Assembly: GCA_045113275.1 (NCBI GenBank)
Contig: JBGUIU010000216.1
Location: forward strand, 1 to 18,342
DNA from: UBA1181 sp045113275
GTDB taxonomy: Bacteria; Bacteroidota; Bacteroidia; Bacteroidales; Paludibacteraceae
Reading direction: 5' to 3'
DNA length: 18,342 nucleotides
Positions within the stretch are counted from its first letter, which is position 1, and each line of letters begins with the position of its first letter. A model generated the notes under the pieces. The model searched no databases. It was not told the origin of the DNA and worked only from the letters and a program-made list of their open reading frames with translations. Positions 1 to 6,254 of the stretch are shown here, piece by piece. The position numbers and the translations under genes are program-made.

Positions 1-45
1 ACGATTATTCTGCCTTAATCCATACTATAGATGTCTAATCGAGTG

Positions 46-77
46 CAAAGATACAACAAATATTTTAAATATACAAC
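46..77 (-). promoter_or_regulatory. Bacteroidota-type promoter reading out of the left edge
   Basis: On the minus strand there is a TATCTTTG -7 box (53-46) and a GTTG -33-like box (77-74) separated by 20 nt, the spacing of the Bacteroidota primary sigma factor. It would transcribe a gene beyond the left edge. The 10-base sequence acgattattc occurs at 1-10 and again at 76-85, so a direct repeat brackets this promoter. Confidence 0.6.
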
Positions 78-81
78 GATT

Positions 82-96
82 ATTCGCTGAGCGAAT
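82..96 (-). terminator. Short hairpin after the transporter gene
   Basis: ATTCGC/GCGAAT form a 6-bp stem with a 3-nt loop just downstream of the transporter stop codon. There is no good T-run after it on the minus strand, so it may be only a weak terminator or an mRNA 3'-end stabiliser. Confidence 0.3.
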
Positions 97-112
97 TTTC
101 AGTATTCAGTTA

Positions 113-1435
113 TCAGAAGAGTAACAACGTCAATAGATAGGCCACGATGGTCGAGACGGTCACGCATATGAGGCCCGGCATCATGAACGAGTGGTTGAGC
201 AGGTACTTACCGATGACGGTGGTACCCGAGCGGTCGAAGTTGACGGTGGCGATATCCGACGGGTAGTTCGGGATGAAGAAATAGCCATATACCGACGGCA
301 GCACACCTAACAGCACTACGCCCGGAATACCGAGGCTGTACGCCAGCGGCAGCATCGCTACGACGACGGCGCCCTGCGAGTTGATCAGCACCGAGACGGC
401 AAAGAAGACCAGCGCAATCGCCCATGGGAAGTCTTTGACGATGCTTTCGAGCATCGACTGGATCTGAGGCATATAATGACCAAAATAGGTGTCTGCCATC
501 CACGCGATACCGTAGATAGCGACGACGGCCACCATACCTGATTGCCATACCGGACCGGCTACGGCTTTCTTGGGACTGGCCTTGCAGAAGATGATCATCA
601 GCGCCGCGGCCGTGATCATAATGATCTGAATGACTTGGTTCATCTTCACGTGCAGGTATGTCATCTTCGGCAGGAAAATAGCGAACATGACGACGCTCAG
701 CAACGCACCGAGGAAGATATAGACCGAGCCTTTCGCCTCTTTCGATATCTCTTTGTCCAGGATCGTAGCGCTATTTCCGTAGATATACGCACGCTGCTCC
801 GGATCTTGGAGCTTGGCCTGGAAAATCGGATCTTTGTCAAGGTCTTTACCGCGTTTGTAAGACGCAGCCGCAGCTGCCATCAGGCCACACAGACACGCAG
901 GTATAGTGATCATCAGCACTTGCGGGATCGTCACGTCAAAACCGTTGGCGTTAGAGATGGAGACGAACGCCACTACTGCTGCTGCAATCGGCGAACAGGT
1001 GATACCTACCTGCGAAGCGATAGACGCCACGCCGCACGGACGCTCCGGACGGATACCTTTCTTGAGCGCGATATCACAGATAATCGGCATCAGGGTATAC
1101 ACAACGTGGCCGGTTCCTACGAGGACGGTCAGGAAGAACGTAGCCAGCGGAGCAAGGAATGTGATATGATCGGGGTGCTTACGAAGCATTTTCTCTGCCA
1201 ACTGAATCAACCAATCCATACCTCCGGACGCCTGCATAATACCGGCGCAGGTCACAGCAGCGATGATGATGTAGATGACGTCCGTCGGAGGTGTTCCGGG
1301 CTTCATGCCGAACGCGAAAACGAGGATGGCCAAACCGATACCGGAGATGGCGCCGAGCGCCAAGCTGCCGTACCGCGAGCCGACCCATAACGCTCCTAAA
1401 ACGATCAGGAGCTGAAGAATCATGACCCAAGTCAT
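113..1435 (-). CDS. dcuB: Anaerobic C4-dicarboxylate transporter, DcuA/DcuB family
   Basis: This is an inner-membrane carrier of the Dcu family, which exchanges or takes up fumarate, malate, succinate and aspartate and in anaerobes typically supports fumarate respiration by fumarate/succinate antiport. The 440-aa product matches the usual family length (about 430-450). It is hydrophobic throughout, with many membrane segments and a polar central loop around residues 195-235. Family-like stretches include GTGHVVYTLMPII and FFIPNYPSDIATVNFDRSGT. I chose the ATG at 1435 (MTWVMILQLL) because it puts the first membrane helix at the N-terminus; an upstream in-frame ATG at 1483 would add 16 atypical residues. 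No TAnnTTTG box is seen just upstream. The gene instead follows a nifJ 3' remnant, so its original promoter may have been separated from it. DcuA versus DcuB cannot be decided from sequence alone. Confidence 0.9.
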   Translation of the reverse strand: MTWVMILQLLIVLGALWVGSRYGSLALGAISGIGLAILVFAFGMKPGTPPTDVIYIIIAAVTCAGIMQASGGMDWLIQLAEKMLRKHPDHITFLAPLATFFLTVLVGTGHVVYTLMPIICDIALKKGIRPERPCGVASIASQVGITCSPIAAAVVAFVSISNANGFDVTIPQVLMITIPACLCGLMAAAAASYKRGKDLDKDPIFQAKLQDPEQRAYIYGNSATILDKEISKEAKGSVYIFLGALLSVVMFAIFLPKMTYLHVKMNQVIQIIMITAAALMIIFCKASPKKAVAGPVWQSGMVAVVAIYGIAWMADTYFGHYMPQIQSMLESIVKDFPWAIALVFFAVSVLINSQGAVVVAMLPLAYSLGIPGVVLLGVLPSVYGYFFIPNYPSDIATVNFDRSGTTVIGKYLLNHSFMMPGLICVTVSTIVAYLLTLLLF

Positions 1436-1458
1436 AGTATTGTCATTAAGGTAACAAC

Positions 1459-1496
1459 AAGAAACGCGCATGTGCATACACACACACGCGCTTCTT
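1459..1496 (-). terminator. Hairpin between nifJ remnant and transporter
   Basis: GCGCATGTG (1466-1474) pairs with CACACGCGC (1483-1491) with one wobble, and flanking AAGAA/TTCTT extends the stem. It lies directly after the stop of the nifJ remnant, so it is probably what remains of a nifJ terminator. It now lies in front of the transporter and could act as a leader hairpin. Confidence 0.45.
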
Positions 1497-1505
1497 ATCT
1501 ACATT

Positions 1506-1622
1506 TTACCAAGCCGTTCCCAGCATTCTGAGGTAGGACTTATAGCGCCATTGAGCGTTCTCCTGAGCGGCGGCGAAGAGCTCGTCTGCCTCTTTCGGGA
1601 ACTGTTTTGCTACAGAAGCGAA
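1506..1622 (-). pseudogene. nifJ: nifJ 3'-end remnant (copy 1, minus strand)
   Basis: The translation ends FASVAKQFPKEADELFAAAQ and then reads to LRMLGTAW-stop, the same C-terminus as the intact nifJ end at the right edge (which ends LGTQW). A 71-base block (1552-1622) is identical to 18194-18264, while the last roughly 40 coding bases differ at many, mostly synonymous, positions. Homology stops abruptly at 1622. About 115 bases of unrelated DNA follow, and then a short nifJ-like stretch (about 1739-1758, equivalent to the codons just 5' of this block) seems to resume. It is non-functional: only about the last 38 codons survive. The mosaic of identical and diverged DNA suggests recombination between two nifJ copies. 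Confidence 0.8.
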
Positions 1623-1758
1623 GCATGAAGCGGAACAGGCGTACCGAAATAGCGTCCGGGGGACGGTATGAGGAGTAAGTACGCCGCGCGAGTCCGAAGC
1701 AGCCCTCACCGCTGCAAGGACATAGAACTCCTTATTACCCTTGGGTAGTCTGGAACTT

Positions 1759-1804
1759 GGGTGGGCGGGCACGTCCTCGCAACTTGTTTGCGAGGTTCCC
1801 ACCC
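1759..1804. repeat. Two-part hairpin at the centre of inverted nifJ remnants
   Basis: An outer stem GGGTGGG/CCCACCC (1759-1765 with 1798-1804) encloses an inner stem CCTCGCAA/TTGCGAGG with a 5-nt loop. It sits exactly between the minus-strand nifJ remnant and the plus-strand nifJ remnant, at the axis of the inverted duplication. Confidence 0.7.
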
Positions 1805-1806
1805 TG

Positions 1807-1955
1807 TTTCAAGAATACCTCAAGGGGAGCGATTCGATTCCGTAGCAAATAGCAGTTCCCGAAAAAGAGGCAGAGGGGCTCGGAGCCGCCGCACAGGAGA
1901 ATGGCACAGGGGCGGAAAGACTACCCTACGCACGCTCGGGCACACAAATGGGTAA
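1807..1955 (+). pseudogene. nifJ: nifJ 3'-end remnant (copy 2, plus strand), frameshifted
   Basis: Read on the plus strand, this stretch aligns base by base with the end of the intact nifJ (18295 down to 18148). Shared blocks include tacctcaagggg, agcagttcccgaaa and, at and after the stop, taataaggaaca. Numerous substitutions and small indels break the frame. Homology continues past the stop into nifJ's downstream DNA (acacgcgtgtgtataag, then gcctatagtg and cggctttatttatcc), showing that an nifJ 3' end plus its 3' flank was copied here in inverted orientation. Confidence 0.8.
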
Positions 1956-2130
1956 TAAGGAACAGGCAAACACGCGTGTGTATAAGAGAGAAGCGACCTG
2001 CAAGGGCACTTATCTTCGTTTATGCCTATAGTGACAGTCAAACATAATCGGCTTTATTTATCCGTAAGCGGAGCGCACCCAACAAGCCGTGAGTGCAACG
2101 AACACCTTATTAGGGGAAAGAAAAAAATAC
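1807..2130 (+). repeat. Left arm of a long diverged inverted repeat
   Basis: This arm matches the reverse complement of 17968-18295. Anchor blocks are the nifJ 3' end, acacgcgtgtgtataag, gcctatagtg, cggctttatttatcc, and finally an 18-base perfect match ggggaaagaaaaaaatac (2113-2130). Between anchors the arms differ by substitutions and indels. Together the two arms bracket the accessory region. Confidence 0.75.
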
Positions 2131-2197
2131 AGACATAAACCGTGAACGTAGTGAACACCTAATTAAAACAATATGTCAAAGATCACTTGTGAATATG

Positions 2198-2233
2198 CCC
2201 CACGGGCGTACTATGTTTACGTCCGTGGGGTTT
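2198..2233 (-). terminator. Strong hairpin terminator of the phage-type cassette
   Basis: CCCCACGG (2198-2205) pairs with CCGTGGGG (2223-2230), and an inner CGTA/TACG extends the stem across one mismatch. It lies directly after the stop of the last gene of the minus-strand cassette. There is no T-run on either strand, so the termination mechanism is not certain. Confidence 0.6.
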
Positions 2234-2244
2234 CGCCTGTTGCT

Positions 2245-2631
2245 TTAGTTACGCGGATGTTGTGCATCGTACTCTTGACCGCAGATGTGCCAATAATATG
2301 CACGCATCGTCTTGATACCGCGTGGGTTGTTGCGCTGTGCAATAAAGTTCATCTGGTCTTGGGTAATCTTCGACAAGTCCATACTACGCTGGCGAACCAT
2401 CTCTGCAACCGCTTTGAATCGCTGACGAGTCCAAACAGCAGTTGAAGTATTCGACTTCGTAAAGTTCGATTCGTCACGTAAATAGATACGGTTGCAAGAA
2501 TCACTTGTGGTTGCAGCGCGACGGTGCGTAGCCAACAACATTCGACCGTGCTTGTGCGGTTCTTTCTTTCCACACTTACACAAGGCGCCGGATACATATT
2601 CGATACCGGATTGCCATACCACCTTAGCCAT
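2245..2631 (-). CDS. Small phage-type protein of unknown function (end of cassette)
   Basis: I do not recognise a named family. The 128-aa product is basic and soluble, without signal peptide or membrane segment. It opens with MAKVVWQSGIEYVSGALCK, has a Lys/His-rich stretch (KKEPHKHGRM, about residues 22-31) and a helical C-terminal half (RQRFKAVAEMVRQRSMDLSK). Its plan (an SGxLC segment near the N-terminus, then an Arg/Gln-rich helix, then a Tyr-rich tail) resembles the 103-aa protein at 3672-3983, suggesting distant paralogues. It is the last gene of the minus-strand cassette, 51 bases after the lipoprotein gene and followed by a strong hairpin. Proteins of this look occur in Bacteroidales prophage-like regions, but that is from memory and the role is open. 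Confidence 0.75.
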   Translation of the reverse strand: MAKVVWQSGIEYVSGALCKCGKKEPHKHGRMLLATHRRAATTSDSCNRIYLRDESNFTKSNTSTAVWTRQRFKAVAEMVRQRSMDLSKITQDQMNFIAQRNNPRGIKTMRAYYWHICGQEYDAQHPRN

Positions 2632-2682
2632 TTAATGCAGGCCATGCTTTACCTCCGGTCTGCGTAGAGGGGTTAAAAGTTG

Positions 2683-3072
2683 TTATATATAAAATCGCTT
2701 CTTAATGTATAGTACCAGTTTGACAAGCCAGTACAGCACAAAGAGGATTGCAAAGGCTGCGCAATACTTGTAAAACGAGGGCACATAGGGTTTCTCGACC
2801 GTTTCTGTCTTGGTCTCTGTCAGAGTGATAGTGTCTGTCTTGACGGTCTCGCGGTCACGCCAACGAGTGTGCCATTTTTCCAGATAGACCGTGTCTGCGC
2901 GTATGTGGACGAAAATACTGTCATGCAGATAGATGCTGTCACGTTGGATGTTGTTCGTGACATGGTTGGCATTGGTTTCAGCCACGGTTTGCATACTCTG
3001 ACAGGCGGGCAACAGCAGCACACTCATCAGCATAAGTGTCCACTTGCGAAATTTCGATAAGAATCTGCTCAT
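2683..3072 (-). CDS. Rz1-like lipoprotein with C-terminal membrane helix (putative spanin)
   Basis: From the ATG at 3072 the 129-aa product starts MSRFLSKFRKWTLMLMSVLLL and continues with PAC, a lipobox with Cys24. A polar, probably coiled-coil middle rich in RDSIYLHDSIFVHIR-type segments follows, and the protein ends in a hydrophobic helix (about residues 103-121) and a KKR tail. A lipoprotein end plus a membrane helix joined by a coiled coil is the plan of phage unimolecular spanins, which connect outer and inner membrane in the last step of lysis. Very similar DSIF-rich proteins are common in Bacteroides prophages (recalled, not checked). The first 95 bases overlap the 3' end of the DUF5675 gene in another frame, recalling Rz/Rz1 overlap. 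Starts further upstream in this frame lack the signal peptide at the N-terminus and were rejected. Confidence 0.7.
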   Translation of the reverse strand: MSRFLSKFRKWTLMLMSVLLLPACQSMQTVAETNANHVTNNIQRDSIYLHDSIFVHIRADTVYLEKWHTRWRDRETVKTDTITLTETKTETVEKPYVPSFYKYCAAFAILFVLYWLVKLVLYIKKRFYI

Positions 3073-3442
3073 GTTCTTTCTGTGCTTTAAGAAGTTTATT
3101 AACAATGGTTTGCTCCGCTTTTCTGGAAGAATAGAGAACCGGCGAAAGTTCAGAACGCTCTCCGACAAGGATGCATCCGTCTGTATGATCCTTATTGTTC
3201 CCTGCGTGAATGCGTATGCCTTCAAAGCCGGGCACCATACGCAGGATTGGCAACGGGCGACCGAAATGAGGAGAGTTTGTTACGGAAACATTGTACCAAC
3301 CTTGCGGTATCGCACCTTTGGGGTGACGAGCATTAGGCACTACAGGCGGTTCCAGCGTGTCACAACAGAACTCATGGTCTATTGACAACTTTCCGAGTGT
3401 TTCGGATGGTGTGAACTTGTCACGAATAATACGAAGTATCAT
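2978..3442 (-). CDS. DUF5675 family protein (putative muralytic/endolysin-like)
   Basis: The 154-aa product has the DUF5675 look: an N-terminal MILRIIRDKFTPSETLGKL strand region, then GAIPQGWYNV, and a core RIHAGNNKDHTDGCILVG with His79 and Cys90. The H...G...DGC arrangement resembles the His/Cys core of YkuD-type L,D-transpeptidases, so a role in acting on peptidoglycan peptides is plausible but inferred. Residues after about 105 form a helical tail, partly encoded in DNA shared with the overlapping lipoprotein gene. DUF5675 genes are frequent in Bacteroidales prophages near small membrane proteins. Here it sits 29 bases after a holin-like gene, in the usual order for a lysis cassette. I see no signal peptide, so export would depend on the holin-like partner. 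Confidence 0.75.
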   Translation of the reverse strand: MILRIIRDKFTPSETLGKLSIDHEFCCDTLEPPVVPNARHPKGAIPQGWYNVSVTNSPHFGRPLPILRMVPGFEGIRIHAGNNKDHTDGCILVGERSELSPVLYSSRKAEQTIVNKLLKAQKEHEQILIEISQVDTYADECAAVARLSEYANRG

Positions 3443-3471
3443 GTTGTTTACAATTTAGAGATGTATAAACT

Positions 3472-3669
3472 TTATTTTTTTTGACGATAGCGGTAGTGAT
3501 AATCGATACCGATGAGAGATCCGGCGAAGGTAAGTGTCTCGCCGTAGGCTACAAGGAGCGAGGAGTCTATGACCCCTGCGGGCGGAAGTGCCAGCCCTGC
3601 CACGAGCAGTGCGCATCCGAAGATGCACATTGCTGTAGCGAGGATAAGTTGCAAAAGAGACTGTTTCAT
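3472..3669 (-). CDS. Small holin-like membrane protein
   Basis: The 65-aa product begins MKQSLLQLILATAMCIFGCA and has two hydrophobic segments (about residues 5-28 and 36-53) joined by PPAGVIDSS, ending in a charged tail HYRYRQKK. Two short helices with a basic tail fit class II holins, and small proteins containing PPxGVIDxS(L/I)L are common beside DUF5675-type genes in Bacteroidales phage regions (recalled). The ATG at 3669 is chosen. A TTG six bases upstream would overlap the previous stop. It starts 2 bases after the previous gene's stop, so translation is probably coupled. Confidence 0.65.
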   Translation of the reverse strand: MKQSLLQLILATAMCIFGCALLVAGLALPPAGVIDSSLLVAYGETLTFAGSLIGIDYHYRYRQKK

Positions 3670-3671
3670 AA

Positions 3672-3983
3672 TCAATCAGACAATTTAGCATACTCCATTG
3701 CAAACACATAGCCCGAGAAATCAGAATATTTTTTCTGCTTCTTGAAAGCCTCCATATATGCGGCTTTCTGCTCGGAGTTAGCAAGCGCAGTCTTTGCATT
3801 TGCTCGGGCAGTTGCAAATTTCTGGCGTTGCGCAAGTTGGTTTGCAGTCGGCTCCTTCGTGGAAGGGTTACACATACGTCCGGAGAATACTTTACCATTC
3901 TTACGGAAAAAATAATACTCTGAATGGCCACACAATTTGCCAGACATGGACTCTACAAGGTCCGTAGGTTTAATTCTACTCAT
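3672..3983 (-). CDS. Small basic protein of unknown function (first gene of cassette)
   Basis: The 103-aa product starts MSRIKPTDLVESMSGKLCGH, then has an aromatic/basic stretch (YYFFRKNGKVFSGRM), and a helical Gln/Ala/Lys-rich second half (QRQKFATARANAKTALANSE) ending YVFAMEYAKLSD. No signal peptide or membrane helix is seen. The overall plan recalls the 128-aa protein at the far end of the same cassette (2245-2631). It is followed two bases later by the holin-like gene and is preceded by a likely promoter at 4143-4150, which makes it the first gene of the cassette. Function unknown. Confidence 0.7.
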   Translation of the reverse strand: MSRIKPTDLVESMSGKLCGHSEYYFFRKNGKVFSGRMCNPSTKEPTANQLAQRQKFATARANAKTALANSEQKAAYMEAFKKQKKYSDFSGYVFAMEYAKLSD

Positions 3984-4142
3984 AATGTTTGTTTTTTATT
4001 GAAAAGGTCTGTCGGAATGAAAGTCGGGTTTGTCCCTTTTTCTTTCTCAGCAACTGAGGACAAGTGAAAAACGCTGCTGAAAAAGATTATAATTTCTACC
4101 CGAATTTCAACGTTCATTCCCCTTCTGGTTTCAAATTCGGTG

Positions 4143-4150
4143 CAAAGGTA
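4143..4150 (-). promoter_or_regulatory. -7 box for the phage-type cassette
   Basis: TACCTTTGCA on the minus strand matches the Bacteroidota -7 consensus TAnnTTTG. No clear -33 box is visible 19-20 nt upstream. It would give a leader of about 150 nt before the gene starting at 3983. The stretch 3984-4224 holds nothing else that I can recognise. Confidence 0.5.
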
Positions 4151-4224
4151 ATACTTTTTTGAGGTGGTCTGTTCCGTTTCGTGCAGTTTCCTTAAGCAAG
4201 TTCGTTTTATTTCCGTTTACTCTG

Positions 4225-4536
4225 TCATTTTACTTGCTCAGGGTGCAAATCTATATTCAATTGCTCACAAATAAACCGAACCGCTTGAGGTGGTAGAAGT
4301 TTGGTTCTGTCAGTTACGCCCATTTGTCGCAATTCAGAACGGAAAGGTTGTAACCATTTAGAGAATGTTCTTGTAGTAGTCCCTGCCAAATCCGCCAATT
4401 CGGATTTTGATTTAGAAGAATAATTTACAGGGGAAGGCAACAACACCTGAGTATCAAACCCAAGTATAGTGTTGATTCGTTTAATGCAGTGCAGTAACTC
4501 GGCGAGTTGCTCTGCTTCTAATGTGATAGGTTTCAT
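4225..4536 (-). CDS. Small helix-turn-helix-like regulator
   Basis: The 103-aa product has a predicted helix-turn-helix around residues 44-66 (KSELADLAGTTTRTFSKWLQ), in which a short helix, a turn and a recognition-like helix with aromatic and basic residues can be read. The C-terminal half (KLLPPQAVRFICEQLNIDL) is a second helical element. This layout is typical of small Bacteroidales DNA-binding proteins that accompany mobile regions. It has its own promoter (4655-4685), is on the same strand as the lysis-like cassette 240 bases downstream, and is the obvious candidate to control it, but no operator is identified. Confidence 0.65.
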   Translation of the reverse strand: MKPITLEAEQLAELLHCIKRINTILGFDTQVLLPSPVNYSSKSKSELADLAGTTTRTFSKWLQPFRSELRQMGVTDRTKLLPPQAVRFICEQLNIDLHPEQVK

Positions 4537-4654
4537 AACCGAAAGGATTTATGCTCGGCTTTGAAAGTGAATGCGCATTCATGGATATCCAAGCCCAACA
4601 AAACCTTGCGGTTAATAAATAAAATACACCAGACTCCATTGCTGAAATCCGGTG

Positions 4655-4685
4655 CAAAGGTACATAAAAAAAACGGAGCCGCAAA
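4655..4685 (-). promoter_or_regulatory. Promoter of the HTH gene
   Basis: TACCTTTG (4662-4655) and TTTG (4685-4682) are separated by exactly 19 nt, the full Bacteroidota promoter pattern. It predicts a leader of about 110 nt for the gene starting at 4536. Confidence 0.75.
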
Positions 4686-4742
4686 TTATTGCGACTTCTT
4701 TGCTACTATTGCTACTACTTTGATACTGTAGCAATATCCATC

Positions 4743-5357
4743 TTAGTAGTACTTTCTAAAACCTGCGTACTTAACAGGTATATTTGTTAATAGATTATTC
4801 AATTCATCGTAAACCACTTTGGCATTATAATTCGTCTCAATATATCCATCCCTTTGCCATCGTTTCAATTCATCTGCAAGAGCTCTCGCTTTGCCGTATC
4901 TTCCTTCGAACGATTCCTGTAGAGCTTGTGTAATAGCGAACTGTTTCTTCTCATTTCTCGCTTTTGCAGTGAATAAACAAGAAGAAATCTCTTTTGTGCT
5001 AACTACTTCGGGTTTCTGGCGTTCCAGATTAACCTTTTCCGAAGCTGGTTCTATATTTTCATGTCGGATATGCATCCTATCGGACATGTTATTGATCAAT
5101 TGTTTTTCAATTAAATCAGGTAACTGATCGATTTGTGTTTCAATGTTTTTAAGAGAATGTTTGTTATCATCCTCTAATTTTTCAATATATTTTTGTTTCT
5201 CGGACAACTGCCATTTGAGTTGAAATATTCTCCAAGAGAGGAAAATAAAAAATAGAAGAATGATAATCAAAGAGACTATAATGAGAATGGAGGGCGGCTT
5301 GCCCCGTATCAGCGATACTACGTATTCGAAGATAATATGTTGGGTTAGCATTTCCAT
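4743..5357 (-). CDS. Single-pass membrane protein with coiled coil, unknown function
   Basis: The product is 204 aa from the ATG at 5357. A strong membrane helix (about residues 23-44, IIVSLIIILLFFIFLSWRIF) is followed by a coiled-coil region (about 47-90, rich in Lys/Glu/Gln heptads), a polar linker, and a C-terminal helical domain (ALQESFEGRYGKARALADEL). No known domain is recognised. The longer frame starting at 5381 is rejected because the promoter -7 box lies at 5386-5379, so transcription should begin near 5372; the 5357 ATG then has a short leader. It appears monocistronic, bounded by its own promoter and the next promoter downstream. Confidence 0.75.
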   Translation of the reverse strand: MEMLTQHIIFEYVVSLIRGKPPSILIIVSLIIILLFFIFLSWRIFQLKWQLSEKQKYIEKLEDDNKHSLKNIETQIDQLPDLIEKQLINNMSDRMHIRHENIEPASEKVNLERQKPEVVSTKEISSCLFTAKARNEKKQFAITQALQESFEGRYGKARALADELKRWQRDGYIETNYNAKVVYDELNNLLTNIPVKYAGFRKYY

Positions 5358-5378
5358 AATTAAGACCAATTTTCCGCA

Positions 5379-5410
5379 CAAAGATACAACAATTTCTTAA
5401 TATATGCAAA
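5379..5410 (-). promoter_or_regulatory. Promoter of the membrane coiled-coil gene
   Basis: TATCTTTG (5386-5379) and TTTG (5410-5407) are separated by 20 nt. It fixes the start of the following gene at 5357 rather than 5381. Confidence 0.75.
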
Positions 5411-5450
5411 TTATTTATTAAAAAAATGCATAATTTTTGTGTTTTTTATC

Positions 5451-5489
5451 GCGAATGACAAGTTGGGCAATTTACGCTATGTCGTTCGC
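5451..5489. repeat. 10-bp inverted repeat in the 5411-5580 intergenic stretch
   Basis: GCGAATGACA (5451-5460) pairs with TGTCGTTCGC (5480-5489), all ten positions pairing in RNA with one G-U. The loop is 19 nt. There is no T-run, so it may be an operator, a small structured RNA or a recombination site. The rest of 5411-5580 shows no gene. Confidence 0.45.
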
Positions 5490-5580
5490 ATGTCGGGACT
5501 ATGAGAGAGTGACAAATATTATATACGTGTCATTTTTCGGGCAATGCTTTAACCTCAGGAACAATAGTAAAGTAGTGTGA

Positions 5581-5614
5581 AAGAAAGAGCGAGGAGAAAT
5601 AAACTCCACGCTCT
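5581..5614 (-). terminator. Intrinsic terminator of the peptide/VWA operon
   Basis: AGAGCG-A-GGAG pairs with CTCC-A-CGCTCT around a 7-nt A/T loop. On the minus strand it is followed by TTTCTTTC. It lies 23 bases after the stop of the zinc-ribbon gene and marks the end of the operon. Confidence 0.7.
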
Positions 5615-5636
5615 CATGATTAGTCTTTATATAAAA

Positions 5637-6254
5637 TTATTCCGCTCTCCACCCAAAGGGACTGACATTTCCTTGTTTGGCAAAGTTAAAGATGGTTTCT
5701 TTGTAGCCCCTTTTGGATTCGTTCCCTTCATCATCCACCATATCGAGTTGCTTGAAACATTCTTCAAACAATCCAATTTCTCGGTACATTTCTGCTCTAT
5801 CTAATGGATCAGAAAAATATTCCATTAGATGAAGCATGTTATCCTTGAATATATGAAGACCTTGCTCTGTTGGAACCGGTGGATTTTGTATGCGTCTGAA
5901 CTCGTCATTAAACGCGCCCAAAATACGAAGACGATGGTTATAATCAACCACATCATCTTTCTCTAATTTTGAATAGTCCTCATAGGACTGACTAAAATAG
6001 TTCCAACCGACAGGATCAACAAATTCAAAGTCAGCCGTATCTTTAATAAGTACGTGGCTCGCTTTGATAATGTAATATTTCCCACAATGCGGACACTTCT
6101 GAACCAAAGATGGAACAGCAACTTGAGGTAACAAATGCCTATAGTCAGACCACATGATATTCTCATTAGAATAATAGCACAATAGTTCTAACTTATCTTT
6201 GTGGCCACCACAATATGGACAAACTCTATTTTCTTCTGACATAATATTTATCAT
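5637..6254 (-). CDS. Cytoplasmic zinc-ribbon protein, last gene of the operon
   Basis: The 205-aa product carries two CxxC pairs, CPYC (Cys12, Cys15) and CPHC (Cys54, Cys57), which should form one treble-clef or zinc-ribbon site. The remainder is acidic and helical, with a TPR-like stretch near the C-terminus (AEMYREIGLFEECFKQLDMV). No signal peptide or membrane helix, so it is probably cytoplasmic, unlike its upstream neighbours. Its ATG overlaps the TGA of the VWA gene (ATGA), indicating translational coupling. An in-frame ATG at 6242 (MSEENRV) is an alternative start. Its role in the system is unknown; an adaptor or regulator is possible. Confidence 0.75.
   Translation of the reverse strand: MINIMSEENRVCPYCGGHKDKLELLCYYSNENIMWSDYRHLLPQVAVPSLVQKCPHCGKYYIIKASHVLIKDTADFEFVDPVGWNYFSQSYEDYSKLEKDDVVDYNHRLRILGAFNDEFRRIQNPPVPTEQGLHIFKDNMLHLMEYFSDPLDRAEMYREIGLFEECFKQLDMVDDEGNESKRGYKETIFNFAKQGNVSPFGWRAE

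Noticed and set aside
542..1390. Plus-strand 282-codon frame
   Set aside because: It is antisense to the transporter gene, with the charged, low-hydrophobicity composition expected of a reverse-strand shadow of a membrane protein.
1761..1955. Plus-strand 64-codon frame as a real gene
   Set aside because: It lies within the degraded inverted nifJ copy in a frame that does not follow nifJ and has no recognisable features.
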